From Hylemonella sp. UBA6679 (GTDB taxonomy: Bacteria; Pseudomonadota; Gammaproteobacteria; Burkholderiales; Burkholderiaceae_C), in NCBI GenBank assembly GCA_002454975.1, contig DKJZ01000069.1, forward strand, positions 31,059-95,058: a stretch of 64,000 nt of DNA, written 5' to 3'. Below the pieces are notes generated by a model. It was not told where the DNA came from, did no database searches, and saw only the letters and a program-made list of their open reading frames with translations. Positions 18,423-27,767 of this stretch are shown here, in pieces (the first letter of the stretch is position 1; each line of letters opens with the position of its first letter). The position numbers and the translations under genes are program-made.

Positions 18423-18447
18423 ACAAAAAAGCCCGGACAAGCCGGGC
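18423..18447 (-). terminator. terminator after the cytochrome P460 gene
   Basis: GCCCGG (18431-18436) and CCGGGC (18442-18447) form a hairpin. On the minus strand it is followed by six T residues (complement of 18425-18430). It lies 22 bases past the P460 stop codon. Confidence 0.8.
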
Positions 18448-18469
18448 CAGGAGATGTGTGACAGACGTT

Positions 18470-19108
18470 TTATTGGCTGATGCTGTGCAAGGCCACCACG
18501 TCATGCGAGGTCAGTGGTCGCGTGGTTTTGAGCGTGGCGAGCACTTGGTCAGCGCGCCATGCGCTGGTTTTCTGGGTGGCAAAGTACTCGTCGTAACGGT
18601 GCACAAAATCTTTGCTGGCCACAGGCAGGTGGCAGGCGCGGCAAGAGTCGGTGCTGGCCGTGCTCTTGTCACCCGTGGGGGTGTAGGCCGAATAAATCCA
18701 GTTGCCGTTGGCCAATGCAGGCGCGGCTTTGTCGCCCCAACCCTCGTTTTTGCCCTGAACAAAGACGCTCAGCAACTTGTCTTTGACCAGCTTGCCATCC
18801 GCGCCACGCTTGAGGGTGCCATCGGGGTTGGCTGCCGCAGCGTAGTTTTCCATCACAAAGACCGAGCCCATGGGGAAGCCCTTGGCAGCTGTGCCACCCT
18901 TCTTGGCCACGGGGTTCATGTAAATTTCTCGGACCTGTTTGGCATCGGGGCGCTGGATCTCAGACAGGAATTTTGGCCAAGTTTTGTAGTCGGCGGGCAA
19001 GGGCAATTCGCCATCGTTCATGGCCACTGGCTTAGGGGGCGTGCTGGTACAGGCCGTCAGGGCAAGCAGGCTCAGGCCCAGCAGCGACATCAAAATGCTT
19101 GGTTTCAT
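18470..19108 (-). CDS. cytochrome P460-family lipoprotein
   Basis: A 212-residue secreted protein from the ATG at 19108; earlier in-frame codons precede the signal sequence. The hydrophobic segment SLLGLSLLALTAC ends in a lipobox cysteine near residue 20. The body matches cytochrome P460 (an N-terminal KTWPKFLSEIQRPDAKQVRE region, GSVFVMENY, DSCRACHLP). The single CxxCH heme motif is CRACH near residue 158. P460 enzymes oxidise hydroxylamine, but many homologues in non-nitrifiers have unknown roles. Whether the lysine cross-link of true P460 is kept cannot be judged here. Confidence 0.82.
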   Translation of the reverse strand: MKPSILMSLLGLSLLALTACTSTPPKPVAMNDGELPLPADYKTWPKFLSEIQRPDAKQVREIYMNPVAKKGGTAAKGFPMGSVFVMENYAAAANPDGTLKRGADGKLVKDKLLSVFVQGKNEGWGDKAAPALANGNWIYSAYTPTGDKSTASTDSCRACHLPVASKDFVHRYDEYFATQKTSAWRADQVLATLKTTRPLTSHDVVALHSISQ

Positions 19109-19220
19109 GGTGTTTGTTGTGAGTGCACGGAACATCCCGTTTGCCAACAATACGCCTCTTGAGCGCACACCAAAGGCTTAAAAAGCAGGCTAAAGAGGCG
19201 CTCTTTAAGCGGCGACAAAC

Positions 19221-21914
19221 TCAAGCCAACAAAGCACTGATTTCTTGCAAGATGAGCTGGGCACTGGCATCGGTGGTCACCAGCCGGCAGCGCGCGGGCA
19301 TGGCATCAACCACTTCATGCGGTTGTGCCGCCAAAATCAGCAAAGGGCAAACTTGCTGCGCCTGCAACTGCTCAGACAGGGCCCAACCGTCGAGCCCTGG
19401 CAGATTAGCGGGCAACACCACCACATCGGGCGCTGGGTCGGCACGCTGGATGTCCAAAGCACGCTGCGCGGAGTTGGCCACTTTGACCTTGTAGCTGGCT
19501 TTCAAAACGCTGTGCATCCAACTCAGGCGATCGGGCTCGCTGTGCACCACCAGCACCACTGGTTTATCGCGGTTTTGTGGTGGACGCGCAGGAATCCAGC
19601 GCACCAGGGCGCGCATGAGAATCTCTGGTTCGATGGGCTTGGCCACGAAGTCGTCCATGCCAGACTCCAGGCATGCCTCGCGGTCTGCAGGCATGGCATT
19701 GGCTGTCATGGCCACCACGGGCAAGTGCCGCCAATCTGAACGCGCGCGGATGGCTCGGGTGGCGGTCAGCCCGTCCATCACGGGCATTTGCATGTCCATG
19801 AGCACCAGGTCAAACCGGTGTTGGTTGATCATCTCCAAAGCTTGCTGGCCATCACCGGCCACCAGCACCTCAACACCTGCGCTGCGCAGCAGGCCTGAGG
19901 CCACCTCTTGGTTGATGAGGTTGTCTTCCACCAGCAACACGCGCGCACCTTGCAAGCCTACAGGGCTTTGCGCAAGTGCCGTCGTCAAGCCAGCTGGGGC
20001 TGCCATGTCTGATTTACGCAGCCTGGCAGTGAACCAGAAGGTCGAGCCCTGGCCAGGCGCGCTGTGCACCCCCACTTGACCATCCATCAAAGCCGCAATG
20101 CGCTTGCAGATGGCCAGCCCCAGGCCAGTGCCCCCAAATTTGCGGGTGGTGGAGGTGTCGGCCTGCTGAAAACTTTGGAACAGGCGGCTGACCTCTTCCT
20201 CGTTCATGCCAATGCCAGTGTCTTGCACCGAGAATTTCAAAATCGCATCTTGCGCAGCGTCTTGCACCACGTCGACCAAAATTTTGATGTGGCCGCGCGT
20301 GGTGAACTTCACGGCGTTGTTGGCGTAATTCACCAAAATTTGACCAATGCGCAAAGGGTCGCCCACCAGATGCAGGGGCACACCGGGGGCCACATCGAGT
20401 TGCAGGCTCAGGCCTTTGTCATGGGCTTTGTCGCCAATCAGGTTGACCACATTGCTGAGCACCTTGCTCAGGTCGAGGTGGATTTGCTCCAAAGCCATTT
20501 GCCCAGCCTCGACTTTGGAGAAATCCAAAATATCGTCGATCACACCAAGCAAATGCTGACCCGACTGCTGCAGCTTGGTGACATAGCCCACCTGCTGGGT
20601 GTCCATGGGGGTTTGCAACAAGAGGTGCGACAGGCCAAGCACCGCGTTCATGGGTGTGCGGATTTCATGGCTCATGTTGGCCAAAAATTCACTCTTGGCA
20701 CGGTTGGCGCGCTCGGCCGCATCTTTGGCCTCACGCATGCTCACCTCAGCCTGCTTGAGCTGGGTGATGTCAAAAATCACACCAATCATGCGTTCGGGTT
20801 TGCCTTGCTGGCTCCAGGTCAAGGTGGCTGCGCAGCGCAAGGTGCGATGCTGGGCATCGGGCATGGTGATTTCAAACTCTGTTTGCAAAGATTGACCTTG
20901 CTTCAAAGCGTCTAAAAACACCTGCGCTGTGGCGCGACGTTGTGCTTGCGGAATTCGCTTGGCCAAGTGGCGAATACTTGTCGATGTGCTGTGCGGCAAG
21001 ATGTTGAAAATTTGCAGCATCTGCGCATCCAACTCGAGGCGACCGGTGTTGAGGTCGACCTCCCACACGCCGATGTCGGCAGCGCCAGCGGCCAGCTCCA
21101 AACGGCTGGCTGTTTTAACCAGGTTTTGCTCGGTTTGCTTACGCTGGGTGATGTCGGTGCGAACTGCAATGAACTCTGCGGGCAGGCCGTTGGCATCCAG
21201 GCAAGGCACGATGGTGGTGGCCGTCCAAAACAGCTGCCCTGATTTGCTGCGGCTGCAGATCTCGCCCTTCCAGACATCGCCGCCTTTGATGGTGCGCCAG
21301 AGCTGGTCGTAAAAACTGTCGCTGTGCAAGCCTGAGCGCAGGATGTTGTGGTCTTGCCCCATCAGCTCGGGCAAGCTGTAGCCACTGATTTCACAGAATT
21401 TGTCGTTGGCGTAGCGAATGGCGCCGCTGGCAGTGGTGACGCTCACGATGGTGTGCTGGTCCAGCGCAAACTGCTGGTTGTCACGCTCGCGCCGGCTGTC
21501 TTCTCGTTGGCGCACCACATCGCCAAGCAAGTTCGACAAGCCTTCCAAACTGGTGGCCTGATCCGAAGGTTGAGCAACGCGGCCCAGCAAGTTGTCAGCC
21601 GTGCTTTGCAAGGAGGCAATGGCGCGCTCACGGCTTTCGAGCTCACCGCGCAGCTTGGCGTTGAGCAGGCTCATCTCGTCTGAGCTGATGACCAAGCTGC
21701 GCGTGCGCAAAATCAAGTCGCGGTCGTACTGCTCGTAAGTGAGTTCCACACGCTTGAACAAAGCAGGCAGCCCCTGAACCAACAAAGCCAAATCGGGGCT
21801 GAGCGTGGCGGGGTTTATCTCTTGGCATTGCGCCAAGGCGCGGGTCAACACCTCGTCGTCTTCAATGCCTATTTGACGCAGTTGCCGCTTAAGACCTCGG
21901 TGCATGCTGCTCAC
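19221..21914 (-). CDS. hybrid sensor histidine kinase with two PAS domains, a receiver and a degenerate receiver
   Basis: An 897-residue soluble kinase; no transmembrane segments are seen. Order: coiled N-terminus (1-150); PAS (about 152-260, with GLHSDSFYDQLW typical of chemotaxis-linked PAS); a second PAS/PAC (about 270-390); HisKA with phosphoacceptor His416 (NMSHEIRTP); HATPase (N box near 533, DTGIGM near 565, GGTGLGL at 594-600); receiver 1 (658-775, phosphoacceptor D707); and a second receiver-like domain (785-897) in which the phosphoacceptor Asp is replaced by Pro835. Its ATG overlaps the stop of the FIST gene (ATGA), so FIST protein and kinase are co-translated. FIST domains are thought to bind small ligands, possibly amino acids, upstream of such kinases. 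Confidence 0.93.
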   Translation of the reverse strand: MSSMHRGLKRQLRQIGIEDDEVLTRALAQCQEINPATLSPDLALLVQGLPALFKRVELTYEQYDRDLILRTRSLVISSDEMSLLNAKLRGELESRERAIASLQSTADNLLGRVAQPSDQATSLEGLSNLLGDVVRQREDSRRERDNQQFALDQHTIVSVTTASGAIRYANDKFCEISGYSLPELMGQDHNILRSGLHSDSFYDQLWRTIKGGDVWKGEICSRSKSGQLFWTATTIVPCLDANGLPAEFIAVRTDITQRKQTEQNLVKTASRLELAAGAADIGVWEVDLNTGRLELDAQMLQIFNILPHSTSTSIRHLAKRIPQAQRRATAQVFLDALKQGQSLQTEFEITMPDAQHRTLRCAATLTWSQQGKPERMIGVIFDITQLKQAEVSMREAKDAAERANRAKSEFLANMSHEIRTPMNAVLGLSHLLLQTPMDTQQVGYVTKLQQSGQHLLGVIDDILDFSKVEAGQMALEQIHLDLSKVLSNVVNLIGDKAHDKGLSLQLDVAPGVPLHLVGDPLRIGQILVNYANNAVKFTTRGHIKILVDVVQDAAQDAILKFSVQDTGIGMNEEEVSRLFQSFQQADTSTTRKFGGTGLGLAICKRIAALMDGQVGVHSAPGQGSTFWFTARLRKSDMAAPAGLTTALAQSPVGLQGARVLLVEDNLINQEVASGLLRSAGVEVLVAGDGQQALEMINQHRFDLVLMDMQMPVMDGLTATRAIRARSDWRHLPVVAMTANAMPADREACLESGMDDFVAKPIEPEILMRALVRWIPARPPQNRDKPVVLVVHSEPDRLSWMHSVLKASYKVKVANSAQRALDIQRADPAPDVVVLPANLPGLDGWALSEQLQAQQVCPLLILAAQPHEVVDAMPARCRLVTTDASAQLILQEISALLA

Positions 21915-23044
21915 GCTTTCTCACGCAGCGAGGTGATCGTCATGGTTTGGTTATGCAGTTGGCAATCGCCGTGGCGACCCGGAGAAATTTCACCATTCGA
22001 ATAAAATCCAGTGATGGCGGTGTGGCGCCCAAGCATGTGCGAGACCGCCTCAACCTCCTCGTCCACCCGGTCACCCATCACGAGTTTGCGGCCCACACAA
22101 CTGACCAAAATCGACAGGCTGTGTGCATCGCCCTCGAGCCTGGCAGACTCGGCTGCAAACTCGGCACCTTCAATCAAGCGGTCGGTGCTGGAGTGCATGA
22201 GCTTGAGGTAGGTGCCCTGCGGCACATCGCCGGCCAAGGTGAGGCTGCCTTGTGCTTCGTTCACACCCAAGATGGTGCGGGTTAAACCGGTTTCATCGTC
22301 ATGCTTGTTGCGCATAGAAAAAGGAAACAACAAGCCCGAGGCCGGCAGGTCTTTGGCGTAATCGCCCAGGTAACGTTTGTAAATGCCCAGCGCAGACTCA
22401 CCGTCGAGCTCGTACAAGACATTGCCCTGCGCGCGGGTGATCAAGCGTGAAGGGCCAAACGGCGCCCAGCCGCCGTAACAACCGTGGGACACCTCCAAAG
22501 CATCGCCATACAAACCCACAGCCACCAAGGCATCGTCTCCCACGCCTTGTGGGGTCAGCACCCAGGTGCGCGTGAAGCGGCCATGGTCACCGGCAAGCCC
22601 ACCGGAGATTTGCACGGTTTGACCCAAATGCACCTGCATGCCTTTGACCAACGCACTGCCGTTGATGTCCACGCCTGGGGCATAGACCAACACCTGGCGC
22701 AGCCCTTCAAGAGGCAACTGTGAAGCGAGTTTGTAACCGGCCTCATGTGCTTGCGACATGTCGGCCATGTGGGTGTTCACCGCCAAAGCACGGGTGGTGT
22801 CAAAACGCACGGTGGTCACCGTGCAGGTGTCATCATCGACACCACGGCCAGAGACTTCACCTGCGGTAGAACAACCACTGAGTGCAGCTTGTCCAAAACG
22901 CTGCTTGAGGACCTTGAAAAAATCGGGGTGCTCAAAAAAGCGCACGGCGCCAAAGACCAACACCCAATGCGGTGCGCTGTCTTGCAGCTGCGCAAGCTCG
23001 TCCCATGCACCGGGCTGCTTCAATATGATCTGTTGCGTTTTCAC
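21911..23044 (-). CDS. FIST-domain sensory protein
   Basis: 377 residues with a GTG start at 23044 and a GAGGGG ribosome-binding site. The FIST N domain spans ~25-225 (VLVFGAVRFF, SGCSTAGEVSG near 60) and FIST C ~230-370 (FPFSMRNKHD, ending GRHGDCQLHNQTMTI). No membrane segment, so it is probably cytoplasmic. FIST proteins lie next to histidine kinases, GGDEF proteins or chemotaxis receptors and are proposed small-molecule sensors. Here the 3' end overlaps the hybrid kinase start by 4 bases, a close functional link. The 138-base gap upstream to hemW is AT-rich and probably holds its promoter. Confidence 0.9.
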   Translation of the reverse strand: MKTQQIILKQPGAWDELAQLQDSAPHWVLVFGAVRFFEHPDFFKVLKQRFGQAALSGCSTAGEVSGRGVDDDTCTVTTVRFDTTRALAVNTHMADMSQAHEAGYKLASQLPLEGLRQVLVYAPGVDINGSALVKGMQVHLGQTVQISGGLAGDHGRFTRTWVLTPQGVGDDALVAVGLYGDALEVSHGCYGGWAPFGPSRLITRAQGNVLYELDGESALGIYKRYLGDYAKDLPASGLLFPFSMRNKHDDETGLTRTILGVNEAQGSLTLAGDVPQGTYLKLMHSSTDRLIEGAEFAAESARLEGDAHSLSILVSCVGRKLVMGDRVDEEVEAVSHMLGRHTAITGFYSNGEISPGRHGDCQLHNQTMTITSLREKA

Positions 23045-23182
23045 CAGCCCCTCGCCAACGGTTCTTGCCTGTCTTGAACAGGTAATTGATAAAAAGAATT
23101 AAATGATGGAAATATTCAAGCATTTATCGGCAAAAAACACCGTTTGATTGAACGCCAACACGTCTTTCTTATTTAAACAGAA

Positions 23183-24370
23183 TCAGGGCAAAAACAGGGC
23201 TTGAAGATCACTTAAAAAATCAAAACCACGCTCGGTGGGCCACACCCGTTTGAGGTCGCGCGCAATCAAACCACGGCGTTCGGCCTCCTCCAAACCTTGG
23301 GCAATGGCGGTGATGGCCAAGCCCGTGTGCGCTTGAAATTCAGCCAAGCTAAAACCTTGGCGCAAACGCAAAGCATTGAGCATGAATTCGAAAGGCAAAG
23401 CATCGCGCGCAACATCGCTGTCTTGCGCAATTGCCCGGCCTTGCAAAGCTTCGCTCATGTAGAGGCGCGGGTCGCGCAAACGCACTTGCCGCACCACGCG
23501 GTGGGCAAAGCTGAGCTTGCTGTGCGCACCCGCGCCGATGCCCAAATAATCCCCAAACTGCCAATAGTTGAGGTTGTGGCGTGCGTGGTGATCAGGCCGT
23601 GCGTAGGCAGAGATTTCATAGCGCGCCAATCCGGCTTGGCCCGTACGCTCGGTGATGAGGTCGAGCATGTCGTAAGCCAAGTCGTCCTCGGGCACCTCGG
23701 GCGGAAATTTTGCGAAGTAAGTGTTGGGCTCGATGGTGAGGTGGTAGATCGAGAGGTGTGGTGGCTTGAAAGACAAGGCCTGCTCAAGGTCAGCCGACAG
23801 GTCTTGCAAACTCTGCCCCGGCAAGGCGTACATCAGGTCCAGGTTGAAGGTGTCGAACACCTGCGCGGCTTCTTCCAGTGCAGCGCGCGCCTGCGCGGCA
23901 TCATGCACACGGCCCAGCCGCTGCAGCATGGTGTCGTTGAAGCTTTGCACCCCCACCGACAAGCGCGTGACACCTGCGGCACGGTAAGCCCGAAAGCGGT
24001 CTTTCTCGAAGGTGCCAGGGTTGGCTTCCAGGGTGATTTCTGCGTCGGCCACCAAGCGTAAACGCGCACGGATTTGCGCCAACAAGGTGTCGATGGCTTG
24101 GGGTGAAAACAAGCTGGGCGTGCCCCCACCGATGAAGATGGTTTGCACGCTGCGCCCCCACACCATGGGTAGCGCAGCATCCAGGTCGGCCAACAGCGCG
24201 TCGATGTACGCGGCTTCTGGGGGCGTACCTTCGTGCGAATTGAAGTCGCAGTAAGGGCATTTTTTCAAACACCAAGGCAGGTGCACGTACAGCGACAGCG
24301 GCGGCAGGCTGCTGAGTTGCAGCAGGCCCGGGCGCATGTAGTGGGTGATGTCTTGCGGTGCCTGGCTCAT
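23183..24370 (-). CDS. hemW: radical SAM heme chaperone HemW
   Basis: A 395-residue radical SAM protein with the cluster motif CLKKCPYCDF (Cys-x3-Cys-x2-Cys) near residue 34, GGGTPSLF near 82 and a C-terminal HemN-like domain. The extra cysteine of coproporphyrinogen III dehydrogenase HemN is absent, which marks HemW, a heme-trafficking protein. It follows rdgB with 4 bases between the genes, the widespread rph-rdgB-hemW operon order of betaproteobacteria. Confidence 0.93.
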   Translation of the reverse strand: MSQAPQDITHYMRPGLLQLSSLPPLSLYVHLPWCLKKCPYCDFNSHEGTPPEAAYIDALLADLDAALPMVWGRSVQTIFIGGGTPSLFSPQAIDTLLAQIRARLRLVADAEITLEANPGTFEKDRFRAYRAAGVTRLSVGVQSFNDTMLQRLGRVHDAAQARAALEEAAQVFDTFNLDLMYALPGQSLQDLSADLEQALSFKPPHLSIYHLTIEPNTYFAKFPPEVPEDDLAYDMLDLITERTGQAGLARYEISAYARPDHHARHNLNYWQFGDYLGIGAGAHSKLSFAHRVVRQVRLRDPRLYMSEALQGRAIAQDSDVARDALPFEFMLNALRLRQGFSLAEFQAHTGLAITAIAQGLEEAERRGLIARDLKRVWPTERGFDFLSDLQALFLP

Positions 24371-24374
24371 GGAT

Positions 24375-24974
24375 TCACAGCCAACGCTCTTGCATCAAGC
24401 CCACCATGGCACGTGCAGCTTTGCCGCGGTGGCTGTTGGCGTTTTTCACCTCAACCGGCAATTGCGCAAAAGTTTGACCAAACTCGGGGATGAACATCAC
24501 CGGGTCAAACCCAAAGCCGTTGCTGCCCACAGGTTCACGGGTGATCTCACCCACCGCGCGGCCCACGGCAACAAGTGGCTCAGGGTCTTGCGGGTGGCGC
24601 ACTGCCACCAGGGTGCTGACCAGCGCAGCACGCCGGTTGCTGATGCCTTGCATCTGCTCAAGCAAGGCGCGCACATTGTTGTCGTCGCCCTTGGGGTAAC
24701 CAAACTGCGTGGCGTAGTAGGCGGTGTCCACCCCTGGCAAGCCACCAAATGCATCCACACACAAACCGGCATCGTCGGCCATGGCAGGCAGACCGCTCAA
24801 GCGCGCGGCATGGCGGGCTTTGGCCAGCGCGTTTTCAATGAAGGTTTTGAAGGGCTCTTCAGCCTCGGGGATGCCCAAGTCGCCCTGGCGCACCAGCGTC
24901 ATGCCCAGGCCAGAGAACATGGCTTGGAGCTCGGCGAGCTTGCCTGCGTTGTTGGAGGCGAGAACCAGTTTCAT
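24375..24974 (-). CDS. rdgB: XTP/dITP diphosphatase (non-canonical purine NTPase)
   Basis: A 199-residue Ham1-family enzyme that removes ITP, XTP and their deoxy forms from the nucleotide pool. Conserved segments: KLVLASNNAGKLAEL at the start, ARHAARLSGLPAMADDAG near 53-70, and NGFGFDPVM near 152. Length is normal. It sits between rph and hemW on the same strand. Confidence 0.96.
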   Translation of the reverse strand: MKLVLASNNAGKLAELQAMFSGLGMTLVRQGDLGIPEAEEPFKTFIENALAKARHAARLSGLPAMADDAGLCVDAFGGLPGVDTAYYATQFGYPKGDDNNVRALLEQMQGISNRRAALVSTLVAVRHPQDPEPLVAVGRAVGEITREPVGSNGFGFDPVMFIPEFGQTFAQLPVEVKNANSHRGKAARAMVGLMQERWL

Positions 24975-25014
24975 ATGAAAAATATCGCTAGGCCACGTAT
25001 TTATTGGAGTTTTA

Positions 25015-25034
25015 GCTATTGAATAAATAGCAAA
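25015..25034. repeat. short imperfect palindrome, copy 1
   Basis: GCTATTGAATAAATAGCAAA lies between rph and rdgB. Its reverse complement matches 52096-52115 in 19 of 20 positions. The inner GCTATT/AATAGC arms can form a hairpin. Its position just past the rph stop codon would place a stem-loop in the rph-rdgB transcript. Confidence 0.6.
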
Positions 25035-25763
25035 TTAACCAGCCAAGGCAGCTTTTTGCAGGCCCACAAGTTCGCTGATACCGGCTTCGGCCAGGCCCAA
25101 CAAAGCGTTCATTTCTGCACGCGAAAACGCCGCGCCTTCAGCCGTGCCTTGCACCTCCACAAAATGACCTGCGCCCGTCATCACCACGTTCATGTCGGTG
25201 TCGCACGCCGAGTCTTCGGTGTATTCCAAATCAAGCAGCGGGGTGCCCTGCACGATGCCCACCGAAATGGCGGCCACATGGTCTTTGATGGGCGAGGTCG
25301 TGAGCTTGCCTTCTTGAATGAGCTTGTTGACCGCGTCTTGCGCCGCCACAAAAGCGCCGGTGATAGCGGCAGTGCGGGTGCCACCATCGGCCTGTATCAC
25401 GTCGCAATCCAGAGAGATGGTGCGCTCGCCCAAAGCTGCCAGATCAAACACCGCGCGCATGGAGCGGCCAATCAAGCGCTGAATCTCTTGGGTACGACCG
25501 CTTTGTTTGCCACGCGCGGCCTCGCGGTCGCTGCGGGTGTGGGTGGCGCGAGGGAGCATGCCGTATTCGGCCGTGACCCAGCCTTCGCCACTGCCGCGTT
25601 TGTGCGGGGGCACGCGCTCTTCGACCGAGGCCGTGCACAGCACGCGGGTGTTGCCAAATTCGATCAAGACCGAGCCCTCGGCATGGATGGTGTAGCCACG
25701 TGTGATGCGCACCGGGCGCAGTTGGTGGGCAGCACGTTGGCTGCTGCGGGTGAATGTGCTCAT
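25035..25763 (-). CDS. rph: ribonuclease PH
   Basis: A 242-residue phosphorolytic 3'-5' exoribonuclease that trims tRNA 3' ends. Visible features: RITRGYTIHAEGSVLIEFG, the RNA-binding SGRTQEIQRLIGRS segment near 88, DCDVIQADGGTRTA near 119, and the phosphate and metal site around SACDTDMN near 185. Length is normal. First gene of rph-rdgB-hemW; divergent from yicC with 124 bases between start codons. Confidence 0.97.
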   Translation of the reverse strand: MSTFTRSSQRAAHQLRPVRITRGYTIHAEGSVLIEFGNTRVLCTASVEERVPPHKRGSGEGWVTAEYGMLPRATHTRSDREAARGKQSGRTQEIQRLIGRSMRAVFDLAALGERTISLDCDVIQADGGTRTAAITGAFVAAQDAVNKLIQEGKLTTSPIKDHVAAISVGIVQGTPLLDLEYTEDSACDTDMNVVMTGAGHFVEVQGTAEGAAFSRAEMNALLGLAEAGISELVGLQKAALAG

Positions 25764-25887
25764 GGTAAAAATCCTGAAGGGGAAAACTTGCCGGCGTTCA
25801 AAGCGGGCGCCGGGCGGTTATTCTTGAGGGTGCAAGCCGGCATGCGCCTCGGGCTTGCCGACCACATTTGAAAGCCACACCCAAGCC

Positions 25888-26781
25888 ATGTCAGTCTACA
25901 GCATGACCGGTTACGCCAGTGCCCAGCACAGCCTGGACCAGAGCACCGCAAGCACCCAGCTCGGGCTGGAAATTCGCTCGGTCAACAGCCGCTTTTTAGA
26001 CCTGACGTTTCGTCTGCCTGAAGAGCTGCGCGCGGCCGAGCCTGCGCTGCGCGAACTCATCACCTCACAACTCAAGCGCGGCAAAATTGAGGTGCGCGCT
26101 TCGCTGGACCAAAAAAACAGTCAAAGTGTACCCCTGCCCGATGCAAAGCTGCTCATGCAACTCAAGGAAGTTCAAGACACCGTGCGCCGCACCTTGCACG
26201 ACGCGCGCTTGTTGAGCGTGAGCGATGTCATCCGTCTGGCCAGCGCCCCCGCGCAAACGCCGCTGGACGCAGCAAACGCGCTCATGCCCCTGGCCAAAGA
26301 AACCCTGCAGGCCCTGCGTCAAGCCCGCGCCCGCGAAGGCGAGCGCTTAGCGGCGATGCTGCTCGACCGTATCGCCCAGCTGCGCGCCTTGGCAGCGCAA
26401 GCGGTGCCCTTGGTGCCCCTGTTGGTGGAACAGCACCGGCAGCGTTTTGTTGAACGTTGGAAAGAGGCCATGGCCCTGAGTGAAGGGTCTGTGGCGCCAC
26501 AAGCCGCACAAGAACGCGCCTTGACCGAAGCCACCGCCTTTGCCATCCGCATTGATGTGGCAGAAGAAATCACCCGCTTGGATGCGCACCTTGACGAGCT
26601 CGAGCGACTCATCCGCAAAGGCGGAGAAATTGGCAAGCGACTGGATTTTTTGATTCAGGAGCTGCACCGCGAGGCCAACACCTTGGGCTCAAAATCAGCC
26701 ACCCTGGAGCTCACACGCATCTCGGTGGACATGAAGGTGTTGATCGAGCAAATCCGCGAACAAGTACAAAACATCGAGTAA
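25888..26781 (+). CDS. yicC: YicC-family endoribonuclease
   Basis: 297 residues from the ATG at 25888; a TTG 11 codons upstream adds nothing similar to the family. The signature MSVYSMTGYASAQ is followed by SVNSRFLDLTFRLPEELR, and the C-terminal DUF1732 region ends KVLIEQIREQVQNIE. E. coli YicC is reported to act as an RNase on RyhB-type RNAs. It is followed after 2 bases by gmk, which is the usual neighbour. Confidence 0.93.
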   Translation: MSVYSMTGYASAQHSLDQSTASTQLGLEIRSVNSRFLDLTFRLPEELRAAEPALRELITSQLKRGKIEVRASLDQKNSQSVPLPDAKLLMQLKEVQDTVRRTLHDARLLSVSDVIRLASAPAQTPLDAANALMPLAKETLQALRQARAREGERLAAMLLDRIAQLRALAAQAVPLVPLLVEQHRQRFVERWKEAMALSEGSVAPQAAQERALTEATAFAIRIDVAEEITRLDAHLDELERLIRKGGEIGKRLDFLIQELHREANTLGSKSATLELTRISVDMKVLIEQIREQVQNIE

Positions 26782-26783
26782 GC

Positions 26784-27401
26784 ATGGACCAAGCCGGAAA
26801 CCTTTATGTGATTGCTGCGCCCAGCGGTGCTGGCAAATCGAGCCTGGTCAAGGCGCTGATGGCGCAAGACCCGCAGCTGCAGCTCTCGGTGTCGCACACC
26901 ACGCGCGCGCCTCGCGGGCAAGAGCAAAACGGGCGCGAGTATTTTTTCGTGTCTCACGCTGACTTTGATGCCATGGTGGCCGCCCAAGCCTTTGTGGAGT
27001 GGGCGCACGTGCACAGCAACCGCTATGGCACCTCGCGCCAGGCGATTGAAGACAAAATCAAGAGTGGCGCAGACATCATCCTGGAAATTGATTTTCAAGG
27101 TGCCTTGCAAATCAAAAAGTTGTTTCCCAAAGCCATCACCATTTTTGTCCTGCCCCCGAGCTGGCCGGAGCTGGAGGCACGTTTGCGCAAGCGTGGTGAA
27201 GACAGCGACGAGGTCATCGCCCTGCGGCTGCAAAACGCCGCCACAGAAATGGCACAGGCATCGAACTTCGACTTCGTTATAATCAACGATTCGTTTGAAC
27301 GTGCCCTGGGCGACTTGCTAGCCATAGTCCGAACCCATCGCCTGACCAACGCCGCGCAACGCCGCAACCGCCAAGACACTTTCGCCGCCTTGCGTTTGTG
27401 A
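26784..27401 (+). CDS. gmk: guanylate kinase
   Basis: A 205-residue enzyme converting GMP to GDP. The P-loop APSGAGKSSLVKAL starts near residue 11, followed by the GMP-binding VSHTTRAPRGQEQNG near 37 and the DIILEIDFQGA segment near 95. Length is typical. It lies in yicC-gmk-rpoZ-spoT, which ties guanine nucleotide supply to alarmone synthesis. Confidence 0.98.
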   Translation: MDQAGNLYVIAAPSGAGKSSLVKALMAQDPQLQLSVSHTTRAPRGQEQNGREYFFVSHADFDAMVAAQAFVEWAHVHSNRYGTSRQAIEDKIKSGADIILEIDFQGALQIKKLFPKAITIFVLPPSWPELEARLRKRGEDSDEVIALRLQNAATEMAQASNFDFVIINDSFERALGDLLAIVRTHRLTNAAQRRNRQDTFAALRL

Positions 27402-27419
27402 CCCAACTGGAGAATTCTG

Positions 27420-27623
27420 ATGGCCCGTATCACCGTTGAAGATTGCCTTGAGCGCATCCCCAACCGCTTCCAGCTCGTGCTGGCCGCAACCTACCGCGCC
27501 CGCATGCTCAGCCAAGGCCACACGCCAAAAATCGAAAGCAAAAACAAGCCTGGCGTGACCGCCTTGCGTGAGATTGCCGACGGCAAAATTGGCTTGGAAA
27601 TGCTCAAAAAAGTGCCTCTGTAA
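27420..27623 (+). CDS. rpoZ: RNA polymerase omega subunit
   Basis: 67 residues, the length typical of betaproteobacterial omega. It begins MARITVEDCLERIPNRFQLV, the conserved RpoZ start, and has the ALREIADGKI motif. It helps assemble RNA polymerase and forms part of ppGpp site 1. A strong terminator follows 24 bases after the stop, so spoT likely needs its own promoter or readthrough. Confidence 0.98.
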   Translation: MARITVEDCLERIPNRFQLVLAATYRARMLSQGHTPKIESKNKPGVTALREIADGKIGLEMLKKVPL

Positions 27624-27646
27624 GCCCTGCTTGAAAACACAACATC

Positions 27647-27673
27647 AAAGCACCCCACGGGGTGCTTTTTTCA
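27647..27673 (+). terminator. rho-independent terminator after rpoZ
   Basis: AAAGCACCCCACGGGGTGCT forms a tight GC-rich hairpin followed by six T residues, 24 bases beyond the rpoZ stop codon. Confidence 0.85.
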
Positions 27674-27767
27674 TGGCTGCGCAGCGGGGGTAAACACCTA
27701 AGCTTGGTATTTTTTAACTTGACCCCGGGCAAGCGCATGGCGCGTGCGGTGCGGCTATATTTGAGGG

